64,000 bases of DNA from Atriophallophorus winterbourni (Eukaryota; Platyhelminthes; Trematoda; Plagiorchiida; Microphallidae): the NCBI GenBank assembly GCA_013407085.1, contig JACCGJ010003085.1:1-64000 (forward strand), given 5' to 3'. Position numbers and translations under genes: made by a program. Below, piece after piece: positions 9,351 through 21,037 of the stretch (position 1 is the first letter of the stretch; every line of letters begins with the position of its first letter). Below the pieces are notes generated by a model. It was not told the DNA's origin. It was given only the letters and a program-made list of their open reading frames with translations, and searched no databases.

Positions 9351-10640
9351 TGTTCTTGATCAGATGGTGTCCGCCGAGCTTGTATAGTTGTTGTTGGACG
9401 TTTCGTCATCAAGCTAGATGACATCATCAGAAAACTTCTTCGAAGTGACTTGAAATTGGTATTCATTGGGTTTTTACGAGGTCCGTCAGTCCGTTCGTTA
9501 TCACTCCCGTTGGTTGGTGGAATTCATGTGTTGCAATCTTGTCCATCGAGTTTTTATTGGTCCAATTGAAGGTACTGGTTAATTGATGTCGTGGTTAAGT
9601 GGCACCCTACGATGAATCTTCGCGCTCATCGGTTGTTTTCTTCGGCTAAAATCCTCGCGTTGTCCCAATCGAATTGGTGTCCAAATTGATCAACATGTAT
9701 TGAAATCAGTGACCTTTGGTCGTGCCTTCGTACAGCAAACCGGTGTTCGAGTATTCTTTTGCTTAGCTTGCTGCCGTTTTGTCTGATGTAGTTCTTCTAG
9801 CAATCTCTGCAATTAATCTTGTAGACAATATTCAATTGTTCTTCTTTTGCAACTTTGTCTTTTATATTGTTGAAGTGGTTGAGTAATGTTGACACGGGTT
9901 TGCGCGCGACCTCTATTCCAAATGGCCGAAGGACCCAAACTGCGATTTCTGATATATTCTGCACATACCGAAGAACGCGTCTTACTCAGTTTTCATCATC
10001 TTTTCTTCGCTGGGTACGGTTGAACTTATTGCGTAGTACGAAGCTTCTTGGGTATCCATTCTTCTGGAACACTTCGAACAGGTATTCTTCTTCTTGTCTT
10101 CTTTCCAGCGTGCTGCAATGTGTTGCTACTCTTTTGAATAGAGTTCTAACGCAGCTGCGTTTATGACTGGTTGAATGCTTGCTGTGGAAGTTCAAGATTT
10201 GATCCGTGTGCGTTATCTTTCATAGACACTGGTTTCCAAATTTCCTTCGCTTATTTGTCTCACTTGAACGTCCAAGAATACCAGGCAGCCGTCAACTTCA
10301 GTTTCTCTTGTAAATTGGATTCCTCTGAATACACAGTTCAGTAGTCGATGCGATTCGTCCAGTTCAGTTCCCTTTATCATCACAAACGTGTCGTCCACAT
10401 AGCATTTCCAGCGTGTTTGTATGCTCGAAATCGTACGTTTTGTACCAATTTTACCAAAATACTCGTGCTGTTTGTCCTCGACAGCTGGGAGGAGGGTTGG
10501 CGTAAGTGAAGTTATTCAGCGAAGCAAGATCAAGATACCGTTCTCCAATTATTCTCAAGTTGTGTATGCAATACTTTTGTCTAGTACGCCGGTAACATCC
10601 ATGGCTTTAGTTGTTATATCAGATTTTAGGTGATATTAAG
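9351..10640 (-). mobile_element. Penelope-like element (PLE): RT C-terminal half, GIY-YIG domain and 3' end
   Basis: Reverse strand 10405-10213 reads CYVDDTFVMIKGTELDESHR..NCVFRGIQFTRE, with the RT catalytic YVDD box and FLDVQV downstream. After one frameshift, 10195-9986 continues with NFHSKHSTSHKRSCVRTLF and YPRSFVL. Near 9850-9795 comes VYKINCRDC..NYIRQ.G, the start of a GIY-YIG endonuclease, then the HRFAVRRHDQRS region. This RT plus GIY-YIG order identifies Penelope-like elements. Several stops and frame changes show it is dead. Sequence beyond 10405 is not clearly RT. A hammerhead lies at its 3' end, as in other PLEs. Confidence 0.85.
9391..9436 (-). ncRNA. PLE-associated hammerhead ribozyme
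   Basis: Reverse strand: CTGATGA core (plus 9424-9430), one extra T, stem II GTCATC/GATGAC with loop TAGCTT, GAAAC, and self-complementary ACGT before cleavage base C. Stem I (GTTTT against CAAC) is imperfect, so activity is doubtful. Its position just downstream of the PLE reading frame matches HHRs known in PLE terminal repeats. Confidence 0.65.
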
Positions 10641-11329
10641 TGCTGTCAAGTGGAGTGATGAGAAAAGATTGTTAGGATTCATGACTTTCGTCTTGATGTC
10701 ACGCTACTCGATCACAAAACGTGTTCAAATGCCTGTTTCATAGATATTTATGTGCCACCCTTCCCCATGTTTTAGGATTTTACATTTTTTAATGGTTTTG
10801 CGAAAGTTAGGCATTCGCTACATGCCACCGGTGTAATGTTGTCTCTGATGATGGTGATATCGGCAGTCTGACATGGTGCTAATGTGTCTCAGTATATTTT
10901 GCAATTATTCCCAGCACCTGGGTATTGTCGTCAATTTGAAATAGGCATTTTTCCAATTCTGAAAGCGAACATGCTATTCACCATACCAACTTGACGTATG
11001 TAAATAATTATTATACTGGCGAATGCGCTCTCTACTTTTCTGTGATTTTAAAATAAGATTTTTGTCCGCCGCCTTCAAGATCTTCAGACTAACACAGGTA
11101 GAAGCGTAATTCCATGAATTGAAAATTATACGTTTTAATTTTGGTGATTAGAGTGGATGAGTAACGATATCTATGAAGATGAAAGTAATGTCGACATTTT
11201 CTGCGCATGGAATATTGAGTTACAGAAATCAGGCATTCTTATTCATTGAGTGAGTAATCATCAAATATGAACTTTAGAGATCCAAGTCTTCTTACTTTAT
11301 TCTTATTAGGAACAGAACGTTGCGCATAC
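10641..11329. other. No recognisable gene
   Basis: May include decayed PLE 5' sequence, but no motif could be read. Confidence 0.35.
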
Positions 11330-11500
11330 CAAGTTAATTGAGATTGTTAATCAAGATTGGTCAAGAGAATGCCATTTATACCTGAACACTGTTCGTACCG
11401 ACACCCTTGGTCTGACGAAGCTTATGTGTTCAGAAGCGAAACGTTACCAAAAACTAACTATAACCGATTCATTGAAAACTTTATTTTCATGATTATGGGC
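11330..11500 (+). mobile_element. PLE-type terminal repeat fragment with hammerhead
   Basis: Contains the hammerhead at 11407-11450. A degenerate relative lies at 22090-22260: both share blocks such as ACTGTTCGTACCGACA and CCGATTCATT. No protein-coding part is attached, so it looks like a solo terminal repeat or its fragment. Confidence 0.55.
11407..11450 (+). ncRNA. Hammerhead ribozyme, PLE type
   Basis: Stem I TTGGT/ACCAA (5 pairs); core CTGACGA, where C replaces U7, the one variable core position; stem II GCTT/AAGC with a long loop; GAAA; self-complementary ACGT; cleavage base T at 11444. Same layout as the motif at the PLE 3' end, including one extra base between core and stem II. Confidence 0.65.
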
Positions 11501-11840
11501 TCCTGATCGGTCTCGAATATTTTCAAATACTTTGCTGAGATTGTTAATAGTTTTTAGTCGCGTGTGCTGTGTGCGCGTATTGCCACCGTAAAAATGGGTG
11601 GTTCCATTTAATTAGTATCAGCGTTTTAAGGACATTATGATAGCCATAAGTTGAACCTCTTTCAAATTTCACTCGATATGTTTTCCAATCAGATCGGTAG
11701 CTTTATATTCACCCCCCAGATTTCACAGTCGTAATGTATCGAACCACCTATAAAAGTTTGGTTTAAATTCGGCAAATATTTTGGAAAGTAGATCCTACAT
11801 TCACAAAATGGGATGTAACTTATGTGAACCATTTTAAATA
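11501..11840. other. No recognisable gene
   Basis: AT-rich spacer, nothing recognised. Confidence 0.4.
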
Positions 11841-12892
11841 ATGGACAAAAGCTTTCTTAACAAACTCCTTATATTAATTCCGTGCCCTACAAGGCCACAC
11901 TATGGGGTCCCACCGCTGTACATTGACCTCATAAAGCAGCTGTATGAAGGTGCCTCCTGTCAGGTAATTCACAACGGAAGACTTACCGATCCATTTACAG
12001 TTGAGACTGGCGTCCGCCAGGGATGCCTGTTGTCCCCAATGATTTATCTGTTGGTAATGGACTGGATAATGAAACAGACAGTAAAAGGTGAGAGGAATGA
12101 TATCGATTGGAAGGAATCCGAGCATTTGGAGGATCTGGAATACACTGATGATGTCTGCTTGATATCACGTGACCCCCAACGTCTTCAGAGAAAGACCGAT
12201 AGACTAGCACACTTTGCTTCATATGCAGGACTACGTGTGAATACGAAAAAATACAGAATTCCTCCGTGTGCTAACTGATGAGCACCCATCAGTCACCATC
12301 AATGGTAAAGCAGTCAAAGACGTCACGCAATTCGTCTACACGGACGAAGACATAGTCGCCAGGATCGGCAAAGCAAGATACGCGTTCATAGCTTTGAAAC
12401 CCATTTGGAAGTCGAAGGTTCTATCAAAACGCACGAAACTCCGTATATTCAGAAGCAACGTCAAATCCGTGCTACTCTATGGATAGGAAACCTGGCGAGT
12501 GACAGCAGTCTTCTGGCCGCTTGCAATCATTCCACAATAATTGCCTTCGTCGAATTATTGGGGTAAAATGGCCAGAAAAGATAAGAAATCAAGACCTGTT
12601 GCAGATAGCTGCTGAGGACCCGATCGCTCAGCAGTTCAGTAGAAGAAAGTGGAGATGGGTTGGGCACACCTTGCGGAAACCTTATGACGACATCACGCGT
12701 CATGCTCTGGTTTGGAACCCAATCGGGAAAAGACGGGTCGGACGCCCAAGGCTATCTTGGAAGCGCTCGTGTGAAGAGGAAATCCGCAAGTGTGGACTTA
12801 ACTGGAACGACATCAAACTGGCTGCTATGGACAGACCAAAGTGGAGACAAGTTGCCGAGGTCCTATGTTGCTCCAGGAACTCCAGGAATTAA
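11841..12892 (+). mobile_element. RTE-like LINE, RT second half and C-terminus
   Basis: Frame 11841-12278 carries the RT blocks LIKQLYEGASCQV, GVRQGCLLSPMIYLLVMDWI and the catalytic box as YTDD (normally YADD), then LRVNTKKY. A frameshift near 12260 moves into 12268-12486 (AVKDVTQFVY, RIGKARYAF, LRIFRSNVKSVLLYG), and a further change leads to 12521-12892 with NNCLRRIIGVKWPEKIRNQ, RRKWRWVGHTLRK, GKRRVGRPRLSW and DRPKWRQV. The order RT, thumb, C-terminal basic region is usual for this LINE type. 5' truncated, with two frameshifts; a different family from the zinc-finger RTE. Confidence 0.85.
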
Positions 12893-12904
12893 GTCAAGTA
12901 AGTC

Positions 12905-13190
12905 AAGTCCTACGAGTTGAAAAGAACTTGCTCGTGATCGCTCACTTTGGAGGTACTGTATAAATCTTCATCTCCAAACTAGGGAAGAGCGGATACTGCT
13001 TTCGCCTGCGCAGTCAGCGTGCAACCGACGTTAATCGGTGTCTGTCGCGGAGAGTGCTGAGGGAGATGCGGATTCTCCAGAATCGAATTTTTTAGTCATT
13101 TGAAACATGGTGCAGTCCGAAAGAGATGTGCACTTGTGATGTACATATATGAACGTCTTCGATCGAATGAGACCATTAGCAGTCAGCACT
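12905..13190 (+). mobile_element. RTE-like LINE tail, zinc-finger family (decayed)
   Basis: Shows the same 3' blocks as 5576-6105: ELARDRSLWRYC, then a broken zinc-finger region and GATGTACATATATGAACGTC. Many stops. It runs directly into the leader seen at other CR1 copies. Confidence 0.6.
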
Positions 13191-13900
13191 CTATGTTGAA
13201 ATAATTTTCCGCGATTCTCGTTATACATGTTGTCGGCTGGATGAAACAGTCATCCATTCGGTGTATGAATAACTGTGTTGGCGTTTACCGAATAAAGATA
13301 GCCCAGTAAATGTACTAGACACACGCGACTCCGAATAGATTTCAGTAGAGTTATTAGGTTTTACACGCATCTAGAAGTAATAAACAGACAAAATTCGAGT
13401 TTACATAAACAAACACAGCATCGGAGCTCACGAGTCAGTCGTGGAGAACACTTTTGGAATACCTCATCAACCAAACCATAAACGTGACGGACCATAACCT
13501 CTAAACATCACATTTTTAACGAGAGGTATGATGCAATCAATTAGGGCCACCTGGAAAGCAAATCATTGGAATCTCCCGAAAGATGTCACATTGTGTGACC
13601 CAAGAATTTCTACGCCGAAACCGCCTAATGAAACACAGATTTTCTAATCAGACGAGACTCCGGTTAGAAACACTGTGGCAATCCCAAAAAACGATGTATG
13701 TCTGACTCTCGAAGGGTCAGACACATAATAGAGCTTTCTGCTGCACAATCAATTGCCTATACACAAACGCACATACCCCAGAACCATTTTAGATATCAGA
13801 GTGAATTTTTGCTCATACAGGAGATCAACGTATGATGCTTGAAATCTTAAGCTTCGATCCCTTCAAAGTTCCACACAGTCACCGACTGCACATCGGGTAA
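13191..13900 (+). mobile_element. CR1-like LINE leader and N-terminal region (decayed)
   Basis: The leader (GTCAGCAC..., GGCTGGATGA...) is shared with 40560-41170 and, reversed, 57060-57530. After it come weak matches to the protein at 41170-41601 (LESKSLESPERCHIV, ETPVRN-like). It is an old 5' fragment of the CR1 family with no intact frame. Confidence 0.5.
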
Positions 13901-15674
13901 GTTACTGTCGGACTAACTAGACAGCATGCAGCGCAGTATCAGTGACCACGCTATATGACACGCTGCTAGCTGCTCAGCACAGAATTACTAGGCGATTGTA
14001 CATCAGTTCCTACACCATTGCAGCTCCGTGCATGGAGGCGTTGAACCACATGCCTGGAGCAAAACCATCGGCCACAAAGTAATCGGCAGAACGAGTAGTG
14101 AGCTAATCGCTGGTTGCTCAGATTTAGACGGCTATAAAGGAATCTAAAATGGCAGTGAGTCTCCAGCGTGATCCGCATGCAGTTGAGAACCGGTATACAT
14201 CTTGTCCCATCTGGAATACATTTGTGGCCCATGCAAATCATCCTTAATGGGTAGAAGTCCTAGATAACGCTCCTTATAAAATTTATATTCAACACTCAAT
14301 CTGCCTCGATAAGACCCAACGACTTAAGTTTATTTAGTCTTTCAGGCGTGCACAATTCACTTAAAGATTCCGGATGTCTTGAGAGTTGCTATAGGATTTA
14401 TAATCTGATGACGGGCCAATTACATTGTATTTTAAGAATTGTATTTTTGTATTACTAGTCAAGAAGACATTAGTCTTGAGATGAATGGGTTGCACGAAGC
14501 CTAGCTCTGTTTTGATCTCTAAATTCACTCGCGATGTAGAATAATCTCAAAAAAATTGATACACCTTAGATTAGGATATTTATGTGATTATTATACATTA
14601 CGTTCGCCAATAGTTATTACACTGTAAAAACTGGATTTTGCAATTCTTTAATTTAGGAATCTCTCGAATATTTTCTCGGTTTTTCTTGAATCGGTGATAA
14701 TGAGATAAAGACCTAATGGATTTGTGCAAGCCTTATATAGAACAGTTTCTTCGAAGTTAAACATGTGCAACTTACATCCAAATAGGACCAATAAAACTTT
14801 GATGACATTGTACAGCCGCTCGCAAGCTACAGGGTTTGAGTATTAATGTTTGTATAAATTTTATGTATTCTAGTCTGCAGATGCTTTTGGAGATATGATT
14901 TAGAAATTTATACTTCTTATTCTGCCAGAACATTGAGCAGCGGAATTTTAATTCAAGGTAAATTACCGCATATATCTAGCCAGTGTGAGCTTGAGAGTTT
15001 CAACACTTTGACCTTAACCACTCTCGTCAATCAATGTCCACATTGTTCGACTAGTAACCCACAGTTACCACTATGCAGGTCTAATATTGCTAGCTCTAAA
15101 AGTGACCCCAAACATACCAAAATTGAGCATTGTGTGTCAATTATATTTTGAACTACTGTACATATATTAACAGAAATACACACACTTATTGTGTAACTAC
15201 GTATACATTTGAAATATGTGTGAATAAAAGGTAATTAGGATATCGCACGACTGATCTTTCCTCTACCGATATAACTCCACAGTTCACTGAATGTGACCGA
15301 TTGGTCAGTGTCATTTCGGCCGATAATGCGCACCCACTGCATGAGTTACTCCTGACTTGAAAATCATTATCATATGCATGAAGCCAATATCACGTCAACT
15401 ATTCGAGGACTGGGTAATTCAGGATTGTTTTCGTCACAAACATTGCCTCTTATTTGGTTGAATAATTGAAAGATATTCGTGATCTTAGGAAGTGATTAAC
15501 AAGGCGAATTTCGGCAATTTTTTGTTCTTTGTGATCAAACATTGTGTTGCCTCTTCCTCTAAGACTTTATCTGGTTTCAACGATTTTCATAATCAAATCC
15601 CTCCTTCGCGATACAATTTTGCTGTTATTAATTAGAGAATTATATTTAAACACATACACCATTATTCCTTTCAG
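13901..15674. other. No recognisable gene (putative intron)
   Basis: AT-rich. It ends in a polypyrimidine tract and CAG or AG acceptor directly before 15675. Confidence 0.4.
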
Positions 15675-17296
15675 CTGGATCGGAAACACTTTATCTGCTC
15701 GATACAATGGAAGACAATCAAAATGCTGTCGAAATATATGAAAAACACAGTCCGGTCGGTGATTTGTCTCCAGTGCCTTTCCGAACAATCAGACGCGTTG
15801 ATAGTTTCAAAGATTCCACAGATACGAGTTCGAAATCATCTTCAAACGTGGTTCCTAAATTGGACAAGCCGATAGAGCCTACAGAATCTCCGCGTCCTAA
15901 CGCTGGACGAAATGGTGATCTTCTACTATCACCTGATATTTCTTGGAAGAACAAAACAGAATCGGAATATATCTTCTCCACAAAAGACCAGTTAGATGAA
16001 TGGAGTAGAAATTCGGACGTAGCATCAGTGACCTTGAGTAAAAACGAACGAAACGGACAGCAATCTAATTCGGAGGGGTCCCTGTGTGACGTTGGTAAGC
16101 GGGAGAATCCTCCATTTGCAAGCACCTCCACATTATCCGTGAAACTGGCGGAAGTTCGTACAGCGTTATCTCCGGCAAATCATGTATTGCTAGTTAGATC
16201 ACATCCGACATTCGATAGCGTGCGTTTGCTATCTGACGCTGGTTTTTATTCTTCGAAAGTTCGCTCTGAGTGCAAACTTATTTTAGATCAGTATTCCGAT
16301 AATTACCGGATATATCGAGATGCCGCCACGGCGCATTTCAATGACCTAACTGAAATCAATACCCCTATGCAGGTTTGTGTTGAGCAAGATGCCTATGGCG
16401 GGTTTGAGTTGGTTAAACAAGTTGCAGATGTCGCAAACGATGATGAGTCAATGAAGTTCACTGAAGAAAAAATCACTTCAAGGCGGACTAGGGCGTTTAG
16501 TTCAGCTCCAGGAATTAGCGTATGCAGGAATACATTCGATAAAGGTAAATTCAGAGGAAGCGTCCACTCAGCAACTCAGTCCTTCACAAATCGTTCCAAA
16601 TCATTCACGTCTTGTACGATTAATCAGTTTATAGATGCATTCTTGAAACCTCAAGACGCTAGACTCTCCGAAACAGAGCAGAACGAGGAGCAGTCCAGCA
16701 CAACAATCGATCTTGAATCCAGCAAATCGGAAGAAAATTCTACCGATTTTGCCAGCGATTTCACCAACCGGCATATTGGAGAAAATCATTCCGGTTCAGA
16801 AAAACTATTGAGTGGTCCATTTTCGATTGATCGGTCACGAGAAGGAACACTACTTACTCCTTGTATTGCTGAAACTTTTGGCTGCCCCAATTCCAGTCCA
16901 TCACAAAGATCGGAGCAGAGCTCAAGTCAACATGGTGTACCGAAATTGCTTAATGTTAGCGGATCTTCCATCAAGCTGACACCTGATTTTCTACATGTGG
17001 GTAGTCAGTCTCACATTACAAAACTCAACAACGCTTTCGTTACGACGGAAGACATTGGCGGATTCCCAACAGTTCATTCTGATGATGAATTCGAAGCACT
17101 CGCAAGCACTTTTTTTGAGAACGATACTGCACGTAACGTGATTACGTTATGCACAAAACAGAAGATGATGGATCAAAATAACAGCAGTTTTAGTGAGAAC
17201 GACTCGTTGCGATCCACTTTCCGACCACGCTACAAACCAATTCGTCTTGGAGCCATGGATAAACTATTGCCACGCTTTTGTCTGCGTGATCCCTGA
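15675..17296 (+). CDS. Large terminal coding exon, serine-rich protein of unknown function
   Basis: The longest intact frame of the window. It is open from an acceptor TTCCTTTCAG at 15674 to a stop at 17294-17296; the in-frame ATG at 15707 is internal, since GSETLYLLDT precedes it in frame. About 540 residues, rich in S, T, E and N, mostly low complexity and probably disordered, with one ordered-looking stretch LLVRSHPTFDSVRLLSDAGF and SKVRSECKLILDQYSDNY (residues about 165-205) and a basic C-terminus RPRYKPIRLGAMDKLLPRF. No catalytic motif or membrane segment was seen and no family recognised. Phase fits the exon at 6914-7130. A polyadenylation signal follows. Confidence 0.75.
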
Positions 17297-17408
17297 AAAT
17301 TGGTTTTTTATTCACATATATCGACTTCGGTTTATTCTTGTTCATTTCACTAATTTATCATTGTTTATCTAATTTAAAAACACATCTTTCACTTAAGTAT
17401 TCCATTAT

Positions 17409-17414
17409 AATAAA
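17409..17414 (+). promoter_or_regulatory. Polyadenylation signal AATAAA
   Basis: AATAAA lies 113 bases after the stop codon of the large exon, a normal distance for a 3' UTR. Confidence 0.6.
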
Positions 17415-17659
17415 GAGATGGTTGTTGGTTTATTTTCACATAAGAAGTGAGCAAATAAATCGCACGTCTGCAATTCGTTAGATTGCGAGATAATTTGTTG
17501 AAATATTAAATGAAATTTTGAAACAGGTGTTGTAGAGCTGATATTCTATCATTAGAATCCTTTACGAAATTTTCAAAACAAATGGCGCGCTGAAATTTAA
17601 AAATGCATAAATTCAAATGTTATAACAATTAATCCCATTTGGCTCACAACCCCAGTCAA

Positions 17660-17780
17660 TTACTCACTTTAAACGATTTCTAGCTGTTTACCATCATCAG
17701 GAGGAGTAATCGAGATAAGCTTGTGAGCTTTAAAACAGTGGTGAAGTGATAAATAAAGTTATTATTGTATGACAAATTAT
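17660..17780 (-). mobile_element. HHR family A remnant
   Basis: Reverse strand reads CTCCTC, CTGATGA, TGGTAAACAGCTA, GAAATCG. The core is intact but stem I does not pair (TTTAAAG follows) so it should be inactive. The AAACAGTGG body block follows at about 17737. Confidence 0.55.
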
Positions 17781-17789
17781 ATTTTATGA

Positions 17790-18240
17790 GGCGTCACGAG
17801 AAAATGATTGGTACACACTTAGCTGCATAATGAAATATTGATGTCAAACAGTTCATGAAAATAGTTCCGCAGAAAAAAATCGTTCTATCCAACTGTTCAC
17901 TCTGACACTTTATTAATTAAATCGCCCATAAATTCCAGAAATTTCCTGAATAAGGCAGGAAACCTTGAATTTAATAATCTCAATTGCGCCCACAATCTGA
18001 CTTGTCTGCAAAGAGATATAGAGTTTGAAATCAAATGAAACTTGTATGAGGAAGTTAGTGAAGTTATCAATATTTTCAAACTTAAAAGTTTATTGTAGGG
18101 AAAGCGAAAAACATTGAAATAACAACAGAATACATGATTTAAATTCAATGAAATGGTGACAAAAACTTGCTTGCCCAAAATCTCTAGAAGAGAATCTTTT
18201 TTCACAAATTCAGCAGTTCACATATTTTTCAACACGGCTT
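17790..18240. other. No recognisable gene
   Basis: AT-rich, nothing recognised; directly precedes the Gypsy fragment. Confidence 0.4.
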
Positions 18241-19179
18241 CAGGTTTGCAGAGGTCTGGATTGCGCTTACGTATATCTCGACGATGTACTGATTGCTAGC
18301 GCATCCAAGGAGGACCACATCCGCGACCTAACAGCACTTTTGTTCGTTTTTCAAGGGATAACGATCAATGCGTCCAAGTGCAGTTTTGGCCAGGCTCAGA
18401 TCGATTTCTGGCTTCAGCTGTTTCGAACAACTTTTAACTCCGCCGATTTTACATTCCCACAGTGCGCACGAATCTCCCATCCCTTAAGCGATTTGCTCCG
18501 CGTTAGTGCTAAGACATTACTACTAACGGAAGAAGCCAAATTGGCTTTCACATTGCTAAAATCGCACATATCAAACATTAAATCACCTAACTACTTCAGG
18601 CCTGACGCCTTGCAGTCATTATTCACGGACGCATCCACCGAAGCAGTGGGGGCGGTGCTTCAACAATACGTTGACAGGTCATGGTTCCCTATATCGTTCT
18701 TCTCAAAGAGGCTTCAGCCGGCAGAGACTCGATATAGCACGTTCGGTGGAGAACTCTTGGCTATCTACTTTGGCATTAAACATTTCCGCCATTTTCTGGA
18801 GGGTAGACAGTTCCCAGTGTTTACTGATCATATTCTCCTCATCCAATCGCTCAGCAAGTCATCAGAGCGATATTATCCTAGAGAGACGCGACACCTGGAT
18901 TCTGTCAGTCAATACACGACTGACATACATCATATCGCAGGTGCCCCAAACCCGGTCACGAATGCACTCTCTCGAATAAATGTAGTAGAGTTGCCGTCCC
19001 CCATCGACCTCAGTGAAATCGCCACAGCGCAAGCTGCTGACACCGAAACAGCACAGCGCAGGGACTCCACTTCCCTTGACATAAGACTTGTACCCTTGCC
19101 TGACGGCTCGGACGATATCCTGTGCGACGTTTCACAAACCACGCCCCGACATTACAGTAATTTGATTGTCAGAACGTAA
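18241..19179 (+). mobile_element. Ty3/Gypsy pol fragment: end of RT and RNase H
   Basis: The frame is open from about 18241: GLDCAYVYLDDVLIASASKEDHI contains the RT catalytic YLDD box, followed by ITINASKCSFGQ, SHPLSDLLR, LTEEAKLAFTLLK, then the RNase H start LFTDASTEAVGAVLQQ, FFSKRLQPAETRYSTFGGELLAIYFGIKHFRHFLEG, and the connection DIHHIAGAPNPVTNALSRI. The segment stops before the integrase (stop at 19177-19179). The 5' part of pol, gag and the LTRs are absent. The frame has no internal stop, so truncation is recent or the fragment is tolerated. Confidence 0.9.
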
Positions 19180-19189
19180 AGACTTTACA

Positions 19190-19345
19190 ATTACCATCCG
19201 CTTGGCTTGAAACAATTGATGTGTTGTAAACAAGTTGTGCTTGTAAGTCACCGTTATGTAATTACACAGTATGTGAAAGGGTGCATCTATGCATCATCAT
19301 CTCGTCCGTCTAGCTTATTGCACTTAGCATTTGTCAGGTAAACAT
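19190..19345 (-). mobile_element. HHR family A remnant, very degenerate
   Basis: The blocks CTTGAAACAATTGATG, TAAACAAGTTGTGCTTGTA and TCACCGTTATG match the family A body in order; a worn hammerhead-like block occurs near 19300-19345. Confidence 0.45.
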
Positions 19346-19349
19346 AAAT

Positions 19350-20354
19350 TGGAACCCGTCAGTAATGACACACTTTATTAAATTGAACATGTATTTTATA
19401 AACGAAACTTTAGCATCATTAATTTAATCGATTCATCTCAATCTATTTCAATGACTACGGATTCCTGATTGGTATGAAATATATGTCAAGTCTATTTTAT
19501 TGCAACACTTTTGGTTCCTCTCTGTATTCCACATTCTACAAATAAAATATAATTTTCTTTTGAATTTAAGGTCGATAAATATAAATGTTTTTTGCGAGAG
19601 TAACAACATGTACAATAAAGCAAGAGGTTTACATTGTCTTGTTGCCTGGTGTGTCGCAAATTGTACAGTATTCGCAAAATTATGTAAAGTAATCGTTGCC
19701 AAATAAAATTACCAGGTGACGAAAATATATATTTACAAGTTGCAACAGTTATGTGCTAAATTTAGGAAGCGCGATATTGTACTAAGCTGACGTGCATTAA
19801 CGGCTAACTTCCGCTGTACATGAACGCTTTATCTGATGCGTATAATTTTGATTTTTTGGTATTTAAAAAATTATTTTCACTCAAAATGGAGGATTGGTTC
19901 ACGCTAAATGAAAGCTTATGGGGTTGGAAGTTAATAAATAAGCCGTAATAAATTTTCAGACACATAACAACGTCCACGTAGCTTGATCGAATTCATGGTC
20001 TATTAGAGGTGTCGCTACTTGATAACAGTGTGTTGGTGTGGGCCGTAAACTGTTGTACAATATTAAAAGATTGACAGTTTAATTGATAAATGAGTTTGAA
20101 CGATTGAATGCAACGATACGTGTTTAACGCGATGTGGAAGAATTCATACGACGTAAATAGCTGAAAAATCTCATCAAACAAGCTAGCAGTTTATTTAGCT
20201 GGTCACCAATAATTTCCACACTCAGGGCGTGCATCCATTTTTAGACCACTCATCCACAATCGGTAAAATTGATTCCAAGATTTTTACCGAGGTTAATTTT
20301 GATTTCACAACTCACTTTCGTCTTACAGAATCTGTAACTACAAGATAAACAGGG
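19350..20354. other. No recognisable gene; candidate 3' UTR of the reverse-strand gene
   Basis: AT-rich. The reverse strand has AATAAA at 20190-20195, about 160 bases past the stop codon at 20355, which could be the polyadenylation signal of that gene. Confidence 0.4.
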
Positions 20355-20606
20355 TTATCCAAATTGTTTCAATATTGCAAAGTAATGGACGGGTTCATCA
20401 AACGCTACCGAATGCTCACTGTATTTGAAAGATAACTTCATTGGTTGAACAACAATAGGAGATTTAGCTTGGATTTTGTAGTAAATTCCGACGCCAGTCG
20501 CATTGAATATGTGATTCTTCGTTTCTAGTGTACCATTAGTTTCATATTCCGTACCGAATGAATCCAATCGTTGGACATCCAAGTAGTAGGACACCTCAGA
20601 ATGTAA
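20355..20606 (-). CDS. Candidate last exon, secreted or membrane protein of unknown family
   Basis: Acceptor TTTCATAG, then an open frame in phase 0: LHSEVSYYLDVQRLDSFGTE, followed by an N-glycosylation site NGT, KNHIFNATG (another site), KSPIVVQPMKLSFKYSEHS and stop. Alternating hydrophobic residues suggest a beta-sandwich. The closing MKLSFKY resembles the ends of the exons at 22950 (TVKVAYE) and 29356 (KITLVFQY), so the protein may be built of repeated modules. That it belongs with the exons upstream is an inference from strand and style. Confidence 0.45.
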   Translation of the reverse strand, partial: LHSEVSYYLDVQRLDSFGTEYETNGTLETKNHIFNATGVGIYYKIQAKSPIVVQPMKLSFKYSEHSVAFDEPVHYFAILKQFG

Positions 20607-21037
20607 CTATGAAAGGATCGGAGTGTGTTTTAATAATCAATGCACTAAGTGTCATGGGTAATGTCTACCAGTTGAAAACGATAAAATACAGTTACAATTG
20701 GACATGAATTATACTATAAATCTTGTAGGAATTAATATCCTTAGAAATAATTCTGCAATACGTCAATAATTATCAGCTGTTTTCATCATGATGCCGTGTG
20801 GCGCTTTTGTTTGAGAAAACATAACTGACTTGCGCGAGGCTTGCGTGTGAGAACATTAACAGATTCTGAACATTTGATGTCTTCTGCAAACGCGTTACAA
20901 ATTAAACGAATTATTACATAGAAGCGAATAACCGCTTTGAAATGCGGAATTTCTAAAGCTCCGAAATGTAAGTGTGTTTGTGTAAGATCCTTGAGTTTAT
21001 ATGAAAGTTTGATATGAAGATTTCTAATGTAAATCAT

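Noticed and set aside
18241..19179. Host aspartyl or RNase H gene
   Set aside because: The RT YLDD box followed by Gypsy RNase H and connection motifs identifies a retrotransposon fragment.
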